DNA of 64,000 nt from Saprospiraceae bacterium (GTDB lineage: Bacteria > Bacteroidota > Bacteroidia > Chitinophagales > Saprospiraceae): the NCBI GenBank assembly GCA_016711125.1, contig JADJTQ010000007.1:372001-436000 (forward strand), given 5' to 3'. Below the pieces are notes generated by a model, which worked only from the letters and a program-made list of their open reading frames with translations, was not told where the DNA came from and ran no database searches. Positions 22,156 through 31,856 of the stretch are shown here, in pieces. The translations under genes and the position numbers were made by a program. The stretch's first letter is position 1, and the number at the start of each line of letters is the position of its first letter.

Positions 22156-25100
22156 ATGATAAAGAATTACTTTGTAAACGTACTTGCTTTCCTTTTGATA
22201 GGAGGTACCGTGTCAGCCCAGTCATACCGGGCTATTTTAAGCGGAAATCATGAACCCTTACCTATTCTATCAAATGCATCAGGAGATGTTACTTTGACAC
22301 TTTCCGGAGATACATTAAAGGTAAGTGGACCATTGAGCGGGATCAGCTCAGGAGTTGATACATCCATTGCCGGAGGTGCACATATTCATACTGCTATTGC
22401 GGGAATGAACGGGGGAATCGCTCTGGGGCTCAAACCAACACTATCCGACGGACTCACTGAAGGTGTTTTTGAGGCTGCTTCAAATACTTTTATTCTCGAT
22501 GAGGAGATGAAGGCTGCTCTCGCCGAACGTCGAATGTACATCAATGTGCATTCAGGAGATTATAGTTCTGGTGAGATCAGAGGACAGATACTCCCCGAAG
22601 CGGATGAGTTCTATGCAGCTAATCTCTTTGGTAGCAACGCAACCAATTCAATAATGTCAGATGCCAGAGGATCAGTTGTGATGGAGGTGACAGGTAATCA
22701 AATAACGATTTCCGGTTCATTTTCAAATTTGAGTTCTCCTCTTGCAACCGCCACTGCAGGTGGTATTCATATTCATCAGGCAGTTGCCGGTCGAAATGGT
22801 GGCATCATGCAGGGGCTGAAAGTCGTTCTTGCTGCTGATAGCCTATCTGCGGAAATTCCAGCTGATTCAAATACCTTCACGGTTACTGATGAGCAACTCG
22901 TGTCGTTGAGAGCAGGTGGCTGGTATGTAAATGTGCACAGTATGAGATTTGGAAGTGGCGAGATAAGGGGTCAACTTACTCCAATGGCTACAGCCAAGTT
23001 TAGAGTAAATCTGTCTGGCGCAAACCAATCACCACCGGTTACCTCGTATGCCCGAGGCAAGTTGGTACTATGGCTTGAAGGTAATACCTTAACCGCTGCT
23101 GGCTCATTTACCGGTCTGGAAAGCGATATCAACCTGGCTGCCGCTGGGGGTGCTCATATCCATTTGGGAATGGCAGGTCGCAACGGTGGTATAACATTTC
23201 CACTGACGATGACCATAGGTGATGACAATCGAAGCGCAATTTTTCAACCTTCAGACAATGTGTTTACGATATCCGGTGATACTCTTGCTGCCTTGATGGG
23301 GCGTTCTCTGTATGTAAATGTGCATTCCCTGACTTATGGTGGTGGAGAGATTAGGGGCCAGATTGTACCAGAAAGTCAATACTTCCTCAACGCATATCTC
23401 ACTGCCAGTCAACAGTCTGCAGCAGTAGTGAGTCCAGGTGATGGTGCTGTCATCCTCGAAATCTCAGGAAACAAAGCAACGGCATCGGGTACTTTTAGAA
23501 ATCTGACCAGCCCTCTTGCGGTTAATGTTGCGGGAGGAGCTCATATTCATTTTGCACCTGCCGGAACAAATGGGCCGATCAGATTTGAACTAAGTACGAC
23601 TCCTGACGGAGGGGCTAACAATGGAAGATTCCGGGCAGTAGACAATACATTTGACATCACTAATACCCGACGTGATTCGGTAAGAGGTCGTTTAGGTTAT
23701 GTCAACGTACATAGCGAAAATGTTGGAGGAGGCGAGATTCGGGGCCAACTTTTACATGAAGCTGTAGCATATTTTTATACACCGTTATCCGGTGCCGAAC
23801 AAGCACCTGCCGTTAATACAGGTGCCATAGGAGCAGCGGTGATGGAGTATACAGGGACTGCTGCCATAATTTCCGGTAGTTTCCGCAACCTTAGTTCGGC
23901 CTTGGCAACTCAAATCAGAGGTGGTTCGCATTTGCATCTTGGATTGGCAGGAAGCAATGGTGGAATCATAACCGATCTTGCTGTCACTTCGACAGATTCA
24001 CTTAATGGTGTTTATCGTCCTTCTGACAATGCCTTCAGTGTCTCTCAAGGCTGGGTAGATACTGTACGAAATCGAATGACCTATATCAATGTACATTCAG
24101 CAAACTTTGGTGGTGGTGAGATACGGGGCAATTTTAGACCTCTAAGCCAAAACCTCTATGTTGCGAATCTTCGGGGCCAGAATTCAGCAAATCCAAGGCA
24201 ATCGACCGGTGTTGGCACTATACTAGTAGAACAAAATGGTACTAACTTCACTTCATCGGGTTCTTTTAGAACTTTAGAAGGTGATTTTGCCGCAAATGTT
24301 GCTGGGGGAGCCCACATCCATGTGGGAATGCCGGGAATGGCAGGAGGTATTTTGGTAGGCCTGAAGTCGCAGATAGCTGATGATCTGAAATCAGGTGCGT
24401 TTCCTGCTGATAGCAACAAAGTTTCACTGCCGGATTCTGTGATGATGATGATTGCTGGTGGAAATTCTTATGTCAATATCCATAGCAGTACCGTAGCGAG
24501 TGGTGAGATTCGGGGCCAGGTGTTACCAGAGGTCAATCTTGCTCCGGCAAGTACTACCTTCATCGCTCCTGGATCGGGTGATACCATCCTCATAGCTGGC
24601 GATCTTACAATGCCTTTTAGTGCTCAATGGGAGGCATCAACTGATCCTAATGGTAATAAAGTGGTGTATATTTGGCAATTATCAACAACGCCTGATTTTG
24701 CATCATCGGCCATTGCAATCAATACCGGTGAAAATACCTACTTCGAGACAACTTTTGGTGCAGTTGATACGCTCTTGGGTCTACTTGGAGTAGATTCCGG
24801 AGCTGTGGTCACGGTATATCACCGGGTGGTGGCTTCCGATGGAAGTTTATCTTCTAATGCAGCCGTCGATTCGGTATACCTGGTGAAAGGGTTATCAACC
24901 GCTATCAAGGAAAATCAGTATTTTGATAATTTGTTTGCCCTTTATCCATCGCCTGCAAATAGTGAAATCACAATGCGGATTGAAATGAAAAAGACTGCCC
25001 AGGCAATGGTATATATTGTTGATCTTTCGGGTAAGATTATTTACCAGGAGAAAACTCCATTGTTCCAAGGTCAGAACTTGATTCAAAGAAATGTGGCTGA

Positions 25101-25179
25101 TCTTACGCCGGGTACTTATATCGCCCAGATTGTTGTGGATCGTCAAGTTTCAGCAGCCAAACAGTTTACGAAATTGTAG
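22156..25179 (+). CDS. secreted protein with six CHRD domains and T9SS sorting domain
   Basis: A 1007-residue protein: signal peptide (1-21), six tandem CHRD-type repeats of about 125 residues (about 22-790), an Ig-like/fibronectin-like segment (about 800-905), and a T9SS type A sorting domain (about 925-1007) with FALYPSPANSEI and ending AAKQFTKL. Each CHRD unit carries the same landmarks: GGAHIH (GGIHIH or GGSHLH in variants), a central GMNGGI-like turn, YVNVHS and GGEIRGQ. CHRD was first defined in chordin and is common in bacterial secreted proteins; its ligand here is unknown. Units differ enough in sequence to be ancient duplications. A strong terminator follows at 25204. Confidence 0.9.
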   Translation: MIKNYFVNVLAFLLIGGTVSAQSYRAILSGNHEPLPILSNASGDVTLTLSGDTLKVSGPLSGISSGVDTSIAGGAHIHTAIAGMNGGIALGLKPTLSDGLTEGVFEAASNTFILDEEMKAALAERRMYINVHSGDYSSGEIRGQILPEADEFYAANLFGSNATNSIMSDARGSVVMEVTGNQITISGSFSNLSSPLATATAGGIHIHQAVAGRNGGIMQGLKVVLAADSLSAEIPADSNTFTVTDEQLVSLRAGGWYVNVHSMRFGSGEIRGQLTPMATAKFRVNLSGANQSPPVTSYARGKLVLWLEGNTLTAAGSFTGLESDINLAAAGGAHIHLGMAGRNGGITFPLTMTIGDDNRSAIFQPSDNVFTISGDTLAALMGRSLYVNVHSLTYGGGEIRGQIVPESQYFLNAYLTASQQSAAVVSPGDGAVILEISGNKATASGTFRNLTSPLAVNVAGGAHIHFAPAGTNGPIRFELSTTPDGGANNGRFRAVDNTFDITNTRRDSVRGRLGYVNVHSENVGGGEIRGQLLHEAVAYFYTPLSGAEQAPAVNTGAIGAAVMEYTGTAAIISGSFRNLSSALATQIRGGSHLHLGLAGSNGGIITDLAVTSTDSLNGVYRPSDNAFSVSQGWVDTVRNRMTYINVHSANFGGGEIRGNFRPLSQNLYVANLRGQNSANPRQSTGVGTILVEQNGTNFTSSGSFRTLEGDFAANVAGGAHIHVGMPGMAGGILVGLKSQIADDLKSGAFPADSNKVSLPDSVMMMIAGGNSYVNIHSSTVASGEIRGQVLPEVNLAPASTTFIAPGSGDTILIAGDLTMPFSAQWEASTDPNGNKVVYIWQLSTTPDFASSAIAINTGENTYFETTFGAVDTLLGLLGVDSGAVVTVYHRVVASDGSLSSNAAVDSVYLVKGLSTAIKENQYFDNLFALYPSPANSEITMRIEMKKTAQAMVYIVDLSGKIIYQEKTPLFQGQNLIQRNVADLTPGTYIAQIVVDRQVSAAKQFTKL

Positions 25180-25203
25180 GGTGCTCAAAGTTTTATAGTG
25201 ATG

Positions 25204-25238
25204 AATGCTACTGATCCACGGTCAGTAGCATTTTTTTT
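25204..25238 (+). terminator. Rho-independent terminator after the CHRD protein
   Basis: Perfect 11-bp stem AATGCTACTGA / TCAGTAGCATT with a 7-base loop and a T8 run. It lies 25 bases after the stop of the CHRD gene. Confidence 0.88.
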
Positions 25239-25296
25239 CTAAAGATCAGGGGTGCATGACGATTTGCCAATTAATAGAAAAATGATTGGGTGCAAA

Positions 25297-25386
25297 AGGT
25301 TCAACCACTCCGTGGTTGGAGATCAGGGTTCATCGGTAGCCCGGCATTTCATGCCCGGCTACTCACGTTCTACCCTTTCAGGGTTG
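25297..25386 (-). repeat. three-hairpin dispersed element, copy A
   Basis: Reading the minus strand, the order is hairpin 1 (ACCCT-gaa-AGGGT), hairpin 2 (GTAGCC..GGCAT-gaa-ATGCC..GGCTAC with one central G.G mismatch) and hairpin 3 (CAACCAC-gga-GTGGTTG). This matches 14771-14859 in order and in the 7- and 16-base spacers. It lies between the CHRD terminator and the 3' end of the UspA gene; the rest of 25239-25517 shows no gene. Confidence 0.75.
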
Positions 25387-25517
25387 TTTGCCTGAGGCCT
25401 AGGTAGAATGTGAAACCGAGGGTATCACTGTAGAAAAGAATCCCGGATGGATTCAACCTGATTTGCCTGGATGAAATCTGGAAGTATGAATCAAACACGA
25501 ATTTTCAAGGTCAGCGT

Positions 25518-26315
25518 TTAATAATGTCCGCGTAAGATCAACATAGGTAAAGCAGAATTAAAGGTATCTTTTTTAGTAAGGCTTCTGGTAAATAATAGTT
25601 CAAGAAATTTTCTCCTCCGTCGCATGACACAAACTAAATCTACATTCGAATCAGTGAGGTAGGTTGTCAAACCCTGGTAGATATTTTCGGCTTCAATGTA
25701 GTCGATTGGGGCTTTTAATTTTTTCACGCGGTCGCTCACGATTAAGTCCTCAGGGTTGTTGTCAGGAGTCTTTATTTGTAGCACCTGGAGCTTTGCACCA
25801 AACTTCTTGATAAAGTGTTTCAGAGGCACCAGTTGTGCATCATCCTTGATCACCATAGATTTGAGAGCGAACAGAATATTCTCGATTTTATCAATCGAAT
25901 AATTATTAGGTATAATCAAGATGGGAATCTCCGTCTGCTTGACCAAACCTCCACTCACTGGCCCAAGAAAAACTTCAGGATCATTTTGCTCACCCTGGGT
26001 GCCCATGACAATTAACTCAGCTTCGACCTTATTGCAATATTTTTCGATCGCCTTTACAGGGTCCCCTTTGAGTGCTTTTGTTTTTATCGAAGCCCCCTTA
26101 GGCAGCTCCAGGCTTTCGGCGATCTCCGTGAGCTGTGTTTCCGCCTCCTCTTTAAGCAGGCGATTTACATTGATCATTGTATCCGCTCTTTTTATCGCCA
26201 GATAGGCATGTACGGCATATACTTTTGCGCCTAGCTTAGCGGCCATTTTTACCGCTTGCTTGAGGGCATTGATCGAATTGCTTGAGAAGTCTATGGCAAC
26301 GACAATCTTCTTCAT
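25518..26315 (-). CDS. universal stress protein, two UspA domains
   Basis: A 265-residue protein from the ATG at 26315 (MKKIVVAIDFSSNSINALKQ); the longer frame to 26336 adds seven residues. The first domain (about 1-140) has the ATP-type loop VMGTQGEQNDPEVFLGPVSG, and the second (about 145-265) is degenerate and lacks a clear nucleotide loop. This two-domain layout is common in Bacteroidota. Soluble, probably induced under stress or growth arrest; no biochemical activity can be assigned. Confidence 0.85.
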   Translation of the reverse strand: MKKIVVAIDFSSNSINALKQAVKMAAKLGAKVYAVHAYLAIKRADTMINVNRLLKEEAETQLTEIAESLELPKGASIKTKALKGDPVKAIEKYCNKVEAELIVMGTQGEQNDPEVFLGPVSGGLVKQTEIPILIIPNNYSIDKIENILFALKSMVIKDDAQLVPLKHFIKKFGAKLQVLQIKTPDNNPEDLIVSDRVKKLKAPIDYIEAENIYQGLTTYLTDSNVDLVCVMRRRRKFLELLFTRSLTKKDTFNSALPMLILRGHY

Positions 26316-26509
26316 TCTTCTGATTTTGAGGAACAAATATATTGATTTTTGTGGTAGTTAAATTCTAATTCGGGCTTTAACTGCAGTTCGTATAAACATG
26401 CTTTTAAGCGGGCTTGGAAGAGCTGAACGGTATTTTTATTCCTGGAAATCAACCTTACTCGCGGCATTGGTTTAGTATTTGTAAATTAGCCACTTATCAA
26501 AATGCCATT

Positions 26510-27781
26510 ATGATTTCACGTCGCAAATTTGTTAGAAATGCTACCGTATTGCCATCACTACTGAGCCATCCTCCGGATTGGAAGATGCGCTCAAATCTCC
26601 CACTCAAGCCCAGTGGAGATGTGACTCTGGATGAGGACTTCTGGCATCAGATTAAAATGGCCTACACCGTATCACCAACTTTGGTCAACCTCAATAACGG
26701 CGGAGTTTGTCCGCAACCCAAAGTGGTGCAAGATGCGGTAGAGCGATATAATCAGTTGAGCAATGAGACTCCGTCCTATTATATGTGGCGGATTCTTGAT
26801 AAAGGCAGGGAATCCATACGCGAGAAATTAGCTGGCATCTCGGGATGTTCAAGCGATGAGCTTGCCATTAACAGAAACGCTTCAGAAGCGCTTGAAACGG
26901 TGATCTTCGGATTACGATTGTCAAAGGGTGATGAAGTAGTGCTCACAAGACAGGATTATCCTAATATGATCAATGCATGGAAGCAAAGAGAGCACCGTGA
27001 TGGAATCATTCTTAAATGGATTGATCTCGATTTGCCAAGCGAAGACGCAAATGCGATCACCCAATCCTATGTCGACGCATTTAGTGACGCAACTAAGGTT
27101 GTGCATATTACTCACGTGATTAATTGGATGGGGCAGATCATTCCTGCAAGGCGAATTGCAGATGCCGCAAGAGAGCGTAATATTGAGGTACTAATTGATG
27201 GAGCGCATAGTTTTGCGCATTTAGATTATCAGATACCTGATTTAGCTGGGGATTATTTTGGTACGAGTTTGCATAAGTGGCTTTGCGCTCCTTTTGGGTC
27301 GGGGATGTTGTGGGTACGAAAAGAAAAAATTAGAAACCTTTACCCACTTTTTGGGTCACCTGCCCCTGAAGAGGATAATATTCGAAAATTTGAACACTTG
27401 GGTACCCGGTCCTTCGCTATAGAGCAGGGTATTGGTCAGGCGGTCGACTTCCATCAGATGATCGGACCCGAACGTAAATTTAAAAGACTCCACTATTTAA
27501 AGAATTATTGGATGCAACAACTTGCAGACGTTTCTGGTATCGAATTTTTGACGTCTCAAGATCCAGAGTTTGGCGGTGCCATTGGTTTTTTTGGAGTAAA
27601 GAATATGGATCCGGATCAAATTGGAGAACAATTATTGAATGAGTATAATATTCATGTTGTCCCAATTAAATGGGAGCATTTTTCCGGCATTCGGGTTACG
27701 CCTAATGTCTATACCCTGACAACTGATTTGGACAGGTTTGTAAATGCAATTAGGTTAATTGCATCAAAGACTAGCAGGTAA
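26510..27781 (+). CDS. class V aminotransferase-fold PLP enzyme with Tat-like leader
   Basis: Starts at the ATG at 26510 (MISRRKFVRNATVLPSLLS), a twin-arginine-like leader; the earlier in-frame start at 26414 has no such logic. The body is an isopenicillin N epimerase-like PLP enzyme: LNNGGVCPQPKVVQDAVER, NRNASEALETVIFGLRL, HITHVINWMGQIIP, VLIDGAHSFAHLDYQIPD and the Schiff-base lysine in GTSLHKWLCAPFGSGMLW. Family members catalyse epimerisation, desulfuration or transamination. Export of a PLP enzyme is uncommon but occurs in this family. Downstream 27782-28085 holds no recognisable gene. Confidence 0.85.
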   Translation: MISRRKFVRNATVLPSLLSHPPDWKMRSNLPLKPSGDVTLDEDFWHQIKMAYTVSPTLVNLNNGGVCPQPKVVQDAVERYNQLSNETPSYYMWRILDKGRESIREKLAGISGCSSDELAINRNASEALETVIFGLRLSKGDEVVLTRQDYPNMINAWKQREHRDGIILKWIDLDLPSEDANAITQSYVDAFSDATKVVHITHVINWMGQIIPARRIADAARERNIEVLIDGAHSFAHLDYQIPDLAGDYFGTSLHKWLCAPFGSGMLWVRKEKIRNLYPLFGSPAPEEDNIRKFEHLGTRSFAIEQGIGQAVDFHQMIGPERKFKRLHYLKNYWMQQLADVSGIEFLTSQDPEFGGAIGFFGVKNMDPDQIGEQLLNEYNIHVVPIKWEHFSGIRVTPNVYTLTTDLDRFVNAIRLIASKTSR

Positions 27782-28085
27782 CTCGCCGCGACGGGATTAC
27801 AATGTCAGAGCCTAAAAACTCGTAGCACTGATTCATATGCCATTTGCAAATTTTTGGCTAATTTAGAGATCCCACCTTGATAATGCCTTCTAGAGTTGCA
27901 GAGGTGAGTATTTCAACATCCTCCTGGTGTCCTTAAGCTTTATTGCCATTGCCTCTCTATTCCATAGACGTTTTGGATCGTAAATTCAGACTCTCGTCAT
28001 GGAGTGCTAGTGCCTGGTTTCGACTATACAGAGATGGTGTGTGCAGGACACCATAACCTTACGTGGACAATCTTGTTGTAAGATC
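27782..28085. other. gene-free interval
   Basis: About 300 bases between the aminotransferase and the photolyase start. I see no tRNA, hairpin-T run or repeat in it; it must hold the promoter of the photolyase. Confidence 0.5.
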
Positions 28086-29405
28086 ATGCAAAAGTTTTCA
28101 ATTGTTTGGATGCGTCGCGACTTGCGACTTCATGATCAAGCTGCTTTGTTTCATGCCTTAAGTCAGTCACCCGTTCCGGTGGTTATTGTTTTTATTTTTG
28201 ATAAAAACATTTTGGATGATTTGCAGGATCCCGAAGACAAGAGAATTAATTTTATTCATCAGACTCTCGAAGGAATCAAAGAGAAACTCCAAAAATTAGG
28301 AAGTGATTTACTTATTAGATATGGGAAACCACTGGAGGTTTGGAAGGAATTGATTGAGACCTACGCCATCCACGCGTTATATTTTAACCGGGACTACGAA
28401 CCATATGCCAAAGAAAGGGATGCCGCCGTTCTTCACCTATTGCGTCTTCGGAAAATTGGAGTTTTCAGCTATAAAGATCATTTGATTTTTGAATCCAATG
28501 AGGTCACCAAAAACAATGGTGATCCATATACGGTTTTCACTCCTTATAAAAGTAGGTGGCTTCTGGAATTTAGTAGTAAATCAGGTGAGCGTGAAATTGA
28601 TGGATATTTAACCCAGGACTTTTATAATAATTTAGCTCAAATAGAATTCGACAAAATCCCGTCATTAGCTGAGCTCGGTTTTAAGTCCACAGACTTCAAT
28701 TTTCCGGATAACAAGGTAAAAGAAAGCCTATTGGCTAGTTATGATAAAACAAGAGATTTTCCGGCTTTGGCAGGTACCAGCAGGTTAGGTCTCCATCTGA
28801 GGTTTGGTATCATAAGTGTGCGGTCTTTAGTGAATTCGGCCAAAGAAATAAATGACACTTTTTTAAGTGAATTGATTTGGCGGGAATTTTATAGTCACAT
28901 TCTTGATCTTTATCCTCAAGTGGTTGGGCATGCCTTCAAACCACAGTATGACCGGATCCAATGGATCAATAACGAACATGACTTCCAACGATGGTGTGAA
29001 GGCAAAACGGGTTATCCCCTGGTGGATGCGGGAATGCGAGAACTGAACGCTATCGGATATATGCACAATCGGGTCAGGATGGTCACCGCTAGTTTTTTGA
29101 CAAAACACCTTTTAATAGATTGGCGATGGGGAGAAGCCTACTTCGCCCATAAACTTCTTGACTTTGACTTGGCAAGTAATAATGGAGGTTGGCAATGGGC
29201 CGCAGGTTGTGGAACTGATGCAGCGCCTTATTTTCGGATATTTAGTCCCGAGGCACAACAAAAGAAGTTTGATCCGGATCTGGAATACATTAAAAACTGG
29301 GTGCCTGAAATTAATACTGGAGACTATCCTATCCCTATCGTAGATCATAAGGTGGCCAGGGCACGATGTTTGAAAACTTATAAAAATGCACTAAGCGGTT
29401 ACTAA
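28086..29405 (+). CDS. phr: deoxyribodipyrimidine photolyase (class I type)
   Basis: Repairs UV-induced cyclobutane pyrimidine dimers with light, using FAD. From the ATG at 28086 (MQKFSIVWMRRDLRLHDQAA) the N-terminal antenna-binding Rossmann domain covers about 1-130. The C-terminal FAD domain carries GTSRLGLHLRFGIISVR, LIWREFYSHIL, CEGKTGYPLVDAGMREL and SNNGGWQWAAGCGTDAAPYF. The Asn-Gly-Gly-Trp block with Trp-Gln-Trp matches class I CPD photolyases. About 440 residues, normal size. A frame from 28041 would add 15 non-conserved residues. The cyclase gene starts 35 bases after the stop. Confidence 0.92.
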   Translation: MQKFSIVWMRRDLRLHDQAALFHALSQSPVPVVIVFIFDKNILDDLQDPEDKRINFIHQTLEGIKEKLQKLGSDLLIRYGKPLEVWKELIETYAIHALYFNRDYEPYAKERDAAVLHLLRLRKIGVFSYKDHLIFESNEVTKNNGDPYTVFTPYKSRWLLEFSSKSGEREIDGYLTQDFYNNLAQIEFDKIPSLAELGFKSTDFNFPDNKVKESLLASYDKTRDFPALAGTSRLGLHLRFGIISVRSLVNSAKEINDTFLSELIWREFYSHILDLYPQVVGHAFKPQYDRIQWINNEHDFQRWCEGKTGYPLVDAGMRELNAIGYMHNRVRMVTASFLTKHLLIDWRWGEAYFAHKLLDFDLASNNGGWQWAAGCGTDAAPYFRIFSPEAQQKKFDPDLEYIKNWVPEINTGDYPIPIVDHKVARARCLKTYKNALSGY

Positions 29406-29439
29406 TCAACGGATGGAGAAGATTGCTTACTTTTAGCAA

Positions 29440-30012
29440 ATGCAAGCTGAAAAGCAGGAACTGACCATTTTGTTTTGTGACTTACTTGGATCAACCGAAC
29501 TCGCTGAAAAATTGAGTCTCGATCATTTTTTGGAAGTCATGCAGAAGTATCATGAGTGCCTTTACCAATGCATTACCATGCACTATGGATATGTAGCTCA
29601 ACATTTGGGAGATGGTATTATGGCATATTTCGGATTTCCCGTCAAATTTTCCATCGCGCCCAGTAATGCGGTAAAGGCCGGATTTTCGTTGCTTGAGCAA
29701 GTGCCACAACTAGTGAAGAACCATTTTCATAAGGATGGAATCGATTTGACCATTCGCATTAGTGTTCATACTGGCACTGTTGTGATGGTGGATTTGGGGA
29801 TCGGGGACCGCAAAGAAAGGTTAGCCCTCGGTGGTCCCCCAAATATTGCAGCCCGTTTGCAAAATTTAGCTCCGCTTAACGGAATTGTTGTAAGTGAAGC
29901 TACTTATGATCTAACTAAGGACCAGTTTGATTATCAAGCACTTGGCGGCTATTCGATTAAGGGTGTGTCCGAAAAGATGAATTGTTATCAACCGATCCTG
30001 AGATCTACATAA
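29440..30012 (+). CDS. class III adenylate/guanylate cyclase, catalytic domain only
   Basis: A 190-residue stand-alone cyclase homology domain without membrane or sensor segments. Metal-binding aspartates are D14 (LFCDLLGST) and D58 (LGDGIMAYFG); the transition-state Asn/Arg pair is in PPNIAARLQ. All residues needed for catalysis by a homodimer appear present. Product cAMP or cGMP cannot be decided by eye. It follows the photolyase gene by 35 bases, so the two are probably co-transcribed. Confidence 0.88.
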   Translation: MQAEKQELTILFCDLLGSTELAEKLSLDHFLEVMQKYHECLYQCITMHYGYVAQHLGDGIMAYFGFPVKFSIAPSNAVKAGFSLLEQVPQLVKNHFHKDGIDLTIRISVHTGTVVMVDLGIGDRKERLALGGPPNIAARLQNLAPLNGIVVSEATYDLTKDQFDYQALGGYSIKGVSEKMNCYQPILRST

Positions 30013-30185
30013 ACTCAGAACCTATACCGGGTAACATCTATAACTTCCCATGGGAAATCTATTTGACTTGATTTACCTAAAAGGTCTCTGACCAGAGTGA
30101 GACGAACATCACGAAGTGACAAAGCATCACTACGACCTTACTGAAGACTTTTTCTTAGATTTAGAGACGCGTCAAATCGTGAATT

Positions 30186-31775
30186 ATGAAAGAACTTGTT
30201 TCCGCACCCTTGCTATTCCTTCTCTGTTGTATGGCACTCAATGCTCAGAAATCCATCTCAGCTGAACAAATTGAACGGTACAAAGAAGAACTGATCCGGG
30301 ATATTGAAGCCAACAGCAAGATGGCTCAGGTCATGGTTGACAAAGTATTCAGTTTTGCAGAATTGGGTTTTCAGGAATTTGAGACTTCAAAATATCTGAC
30401 TTCGATATTGAAAGAAAACGGATTTGAAATTACCGAAGGGATAAGTGGAGTGCCCACTGCGTGGTTAGCTAAATGGGGTAATGGCAAGCCGGTGATTGCT
30501 ATCGGAAGTGATTTGGACTGTATTCCCAAGGCTTCTCAGAAACCCGGGGTAGCCTACCATGACCCTATCGTTGATGGTGCTCCAGGCCATGGAGAAGGAC
30601 ATAATTCAGGCAATCCCCTGAACGTACTGGCAGCTCTTGCAGTCAAGAAAATTATGGAGCGCGAAGGACTATCTGGAACACTGGTGCTTTGGCCTGGAGT
30701 AGCAGAGGAGCTAGTGGGTACAAAGGCCTATTTCACAAGAGATGGATATTTCGACGATTTTGATTTATGCATATTTACACATGTCAATGATAATTTGAGT
30801 GTAAGTTATGGACAGGCTAGAGGTACCGGTTTAATTTCGGTAGAGTATACTTTTGAAGGGGAAGCGGCGCATGCGGCAGGAGCACCCTGGAGGGGTAGGA
30901 GTGCTGCCGATGCGGTTGAACTCATGAATATCGGCTGGCAATATCAACGAGAGCATCTAGACCCTTTGCATAGATCTCACTCAGTCATCAAAAATGGAGG
31001 AGATCAGCCAAATGTCGTACCATCTAAGGCAACGATTTGGTATTATTTCAGACATGTGACTTATCCACGAATCATGGAGGTATATGAGAGGGCCAACAAA
31101 ATTGCAGAAGGCGCCGCATTGATGACCAATACTACAATGTCCAAGGAAATTCTGGGATCTGCCTGGCCAAGACATTTTAATCAAGTGATTGCCGAAAGCA
31201 TGTATGAAAACATCAAGCAAGTTGGACTGCCTACCTGGAGTGAAGCCGATCAGAAGCTCGCGGTGGCATTGCAGCGTGAGGTCAAGTCTCAGGACACCAC
31301 CGGTCTTGCTACAAAGTTAGATACTCTGTCACCACCTATGCAGGGCTTTGTAAGTGGTGGTTCTGACGACATCGGTGACATATCTTGGAAACTACCAACA
31401 GTGACATTAGGGTATCCTTCTAATATTCCGGGACTTCAGGGCCATCATTGGTCAAATGCTGTCTCGATGGCAACACCCATCGCGCATAAGGGGGTTGTGG
31501 CAGGTGCAAAAGCAGAGGCAATGACCTTGATTGATTTTATTTGCAACCCGCAACTGGTGGATGATGCATGGAAATATTTCAGAGAGGAACAGGGAATGAA
31601 CATGGAGTACAAACCGATGGTCAGCGAGGAAGACAAACCGGCTATCTACCTGAATGCAGACATTATGTCAGAATTTAGACCGATGTTGGAAAAATATTAC
31701 TTTGATGAGAATAAATACCCCACCTATCTTGAACAGTTAGGCGTTGAGTACCCTACCGTAAGGGGGAGCAATTGA
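30186..31775 (+). CDS. M20 family amidohydrolase, AbgB-like, secreted
   Basis: A 529-residue protein with signal peptide (LLFLLCCMALNAQ). Domain features of M20D/AbgB-like metallohydrolases: VFSFAELGFQEFETSKYLTS, the metal-binding region VIAIGSDLDCIP, GHGEGHNSGNPLNVL and WPGVAEELVGTKAYF, a lid/dimerisation domain around FEGEAAHAAGAPWRGRSAAD, and a C-terminal GLQGHHWSNA. AbgB cleaves p-aminobenzoyl-glutamate; this secreted relative may cleave other N-acyl amino acids. Possibly periplasmic. Preceded by 173 bases that may include its promoter. Confidence 0.88.
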   Translation: MKELVSAPLLFLLCCMALNAQKSISAEQIERYKEELIRDIEANSKMAQVMVDKVFSFAELGFQEFETSKYLTSILKENGFEITEGISGVPTAWLAKWGNGKPVIAIGSDLDCIPKASQKPGVAYHDPIVDGAPGHGEGHNSGNPLNVLAALAVKKIMEREGLSGTLVLWPGVAEELVGTKAYFTRDGYFDDFDLCIFTHVNDNLSVSYGQARGTGLISVEYTFEGEAAHAAGAPWRGRSAADAVELMNIGWQYQREHLDPLHRSHSVIKNGGDQPNVVPSKATIWYYFRHVTYPRIMEVYERANKIAEGAALMTNTTMSKEILGSAWPRHFNQVIAESMYENIKQVGLPTWSEADQKLAVALQREVKSQDTTGLATKLDTLSPPMQGFVSGGSDDIGDISWKLPTVTLGYPSNIPGLQGHHWSNAVSMATPIAHKGVVAGAKAEAMTLIDFICNPQLVDDAWKYFREEQGMNMEYKPMVSEEDKPAIYLNADIMSEFRPMLEKYYFDENKYPTYLEQLGVEYPTVRGSN

Positions 31776-31856
31776 AGTAATTTCTTTTGGTTCTTACTCA
31801 TGTCGGCTGACTAAACTACTATTTCTACTATAATTCGAAAGCACCTTTTTTTTTAG

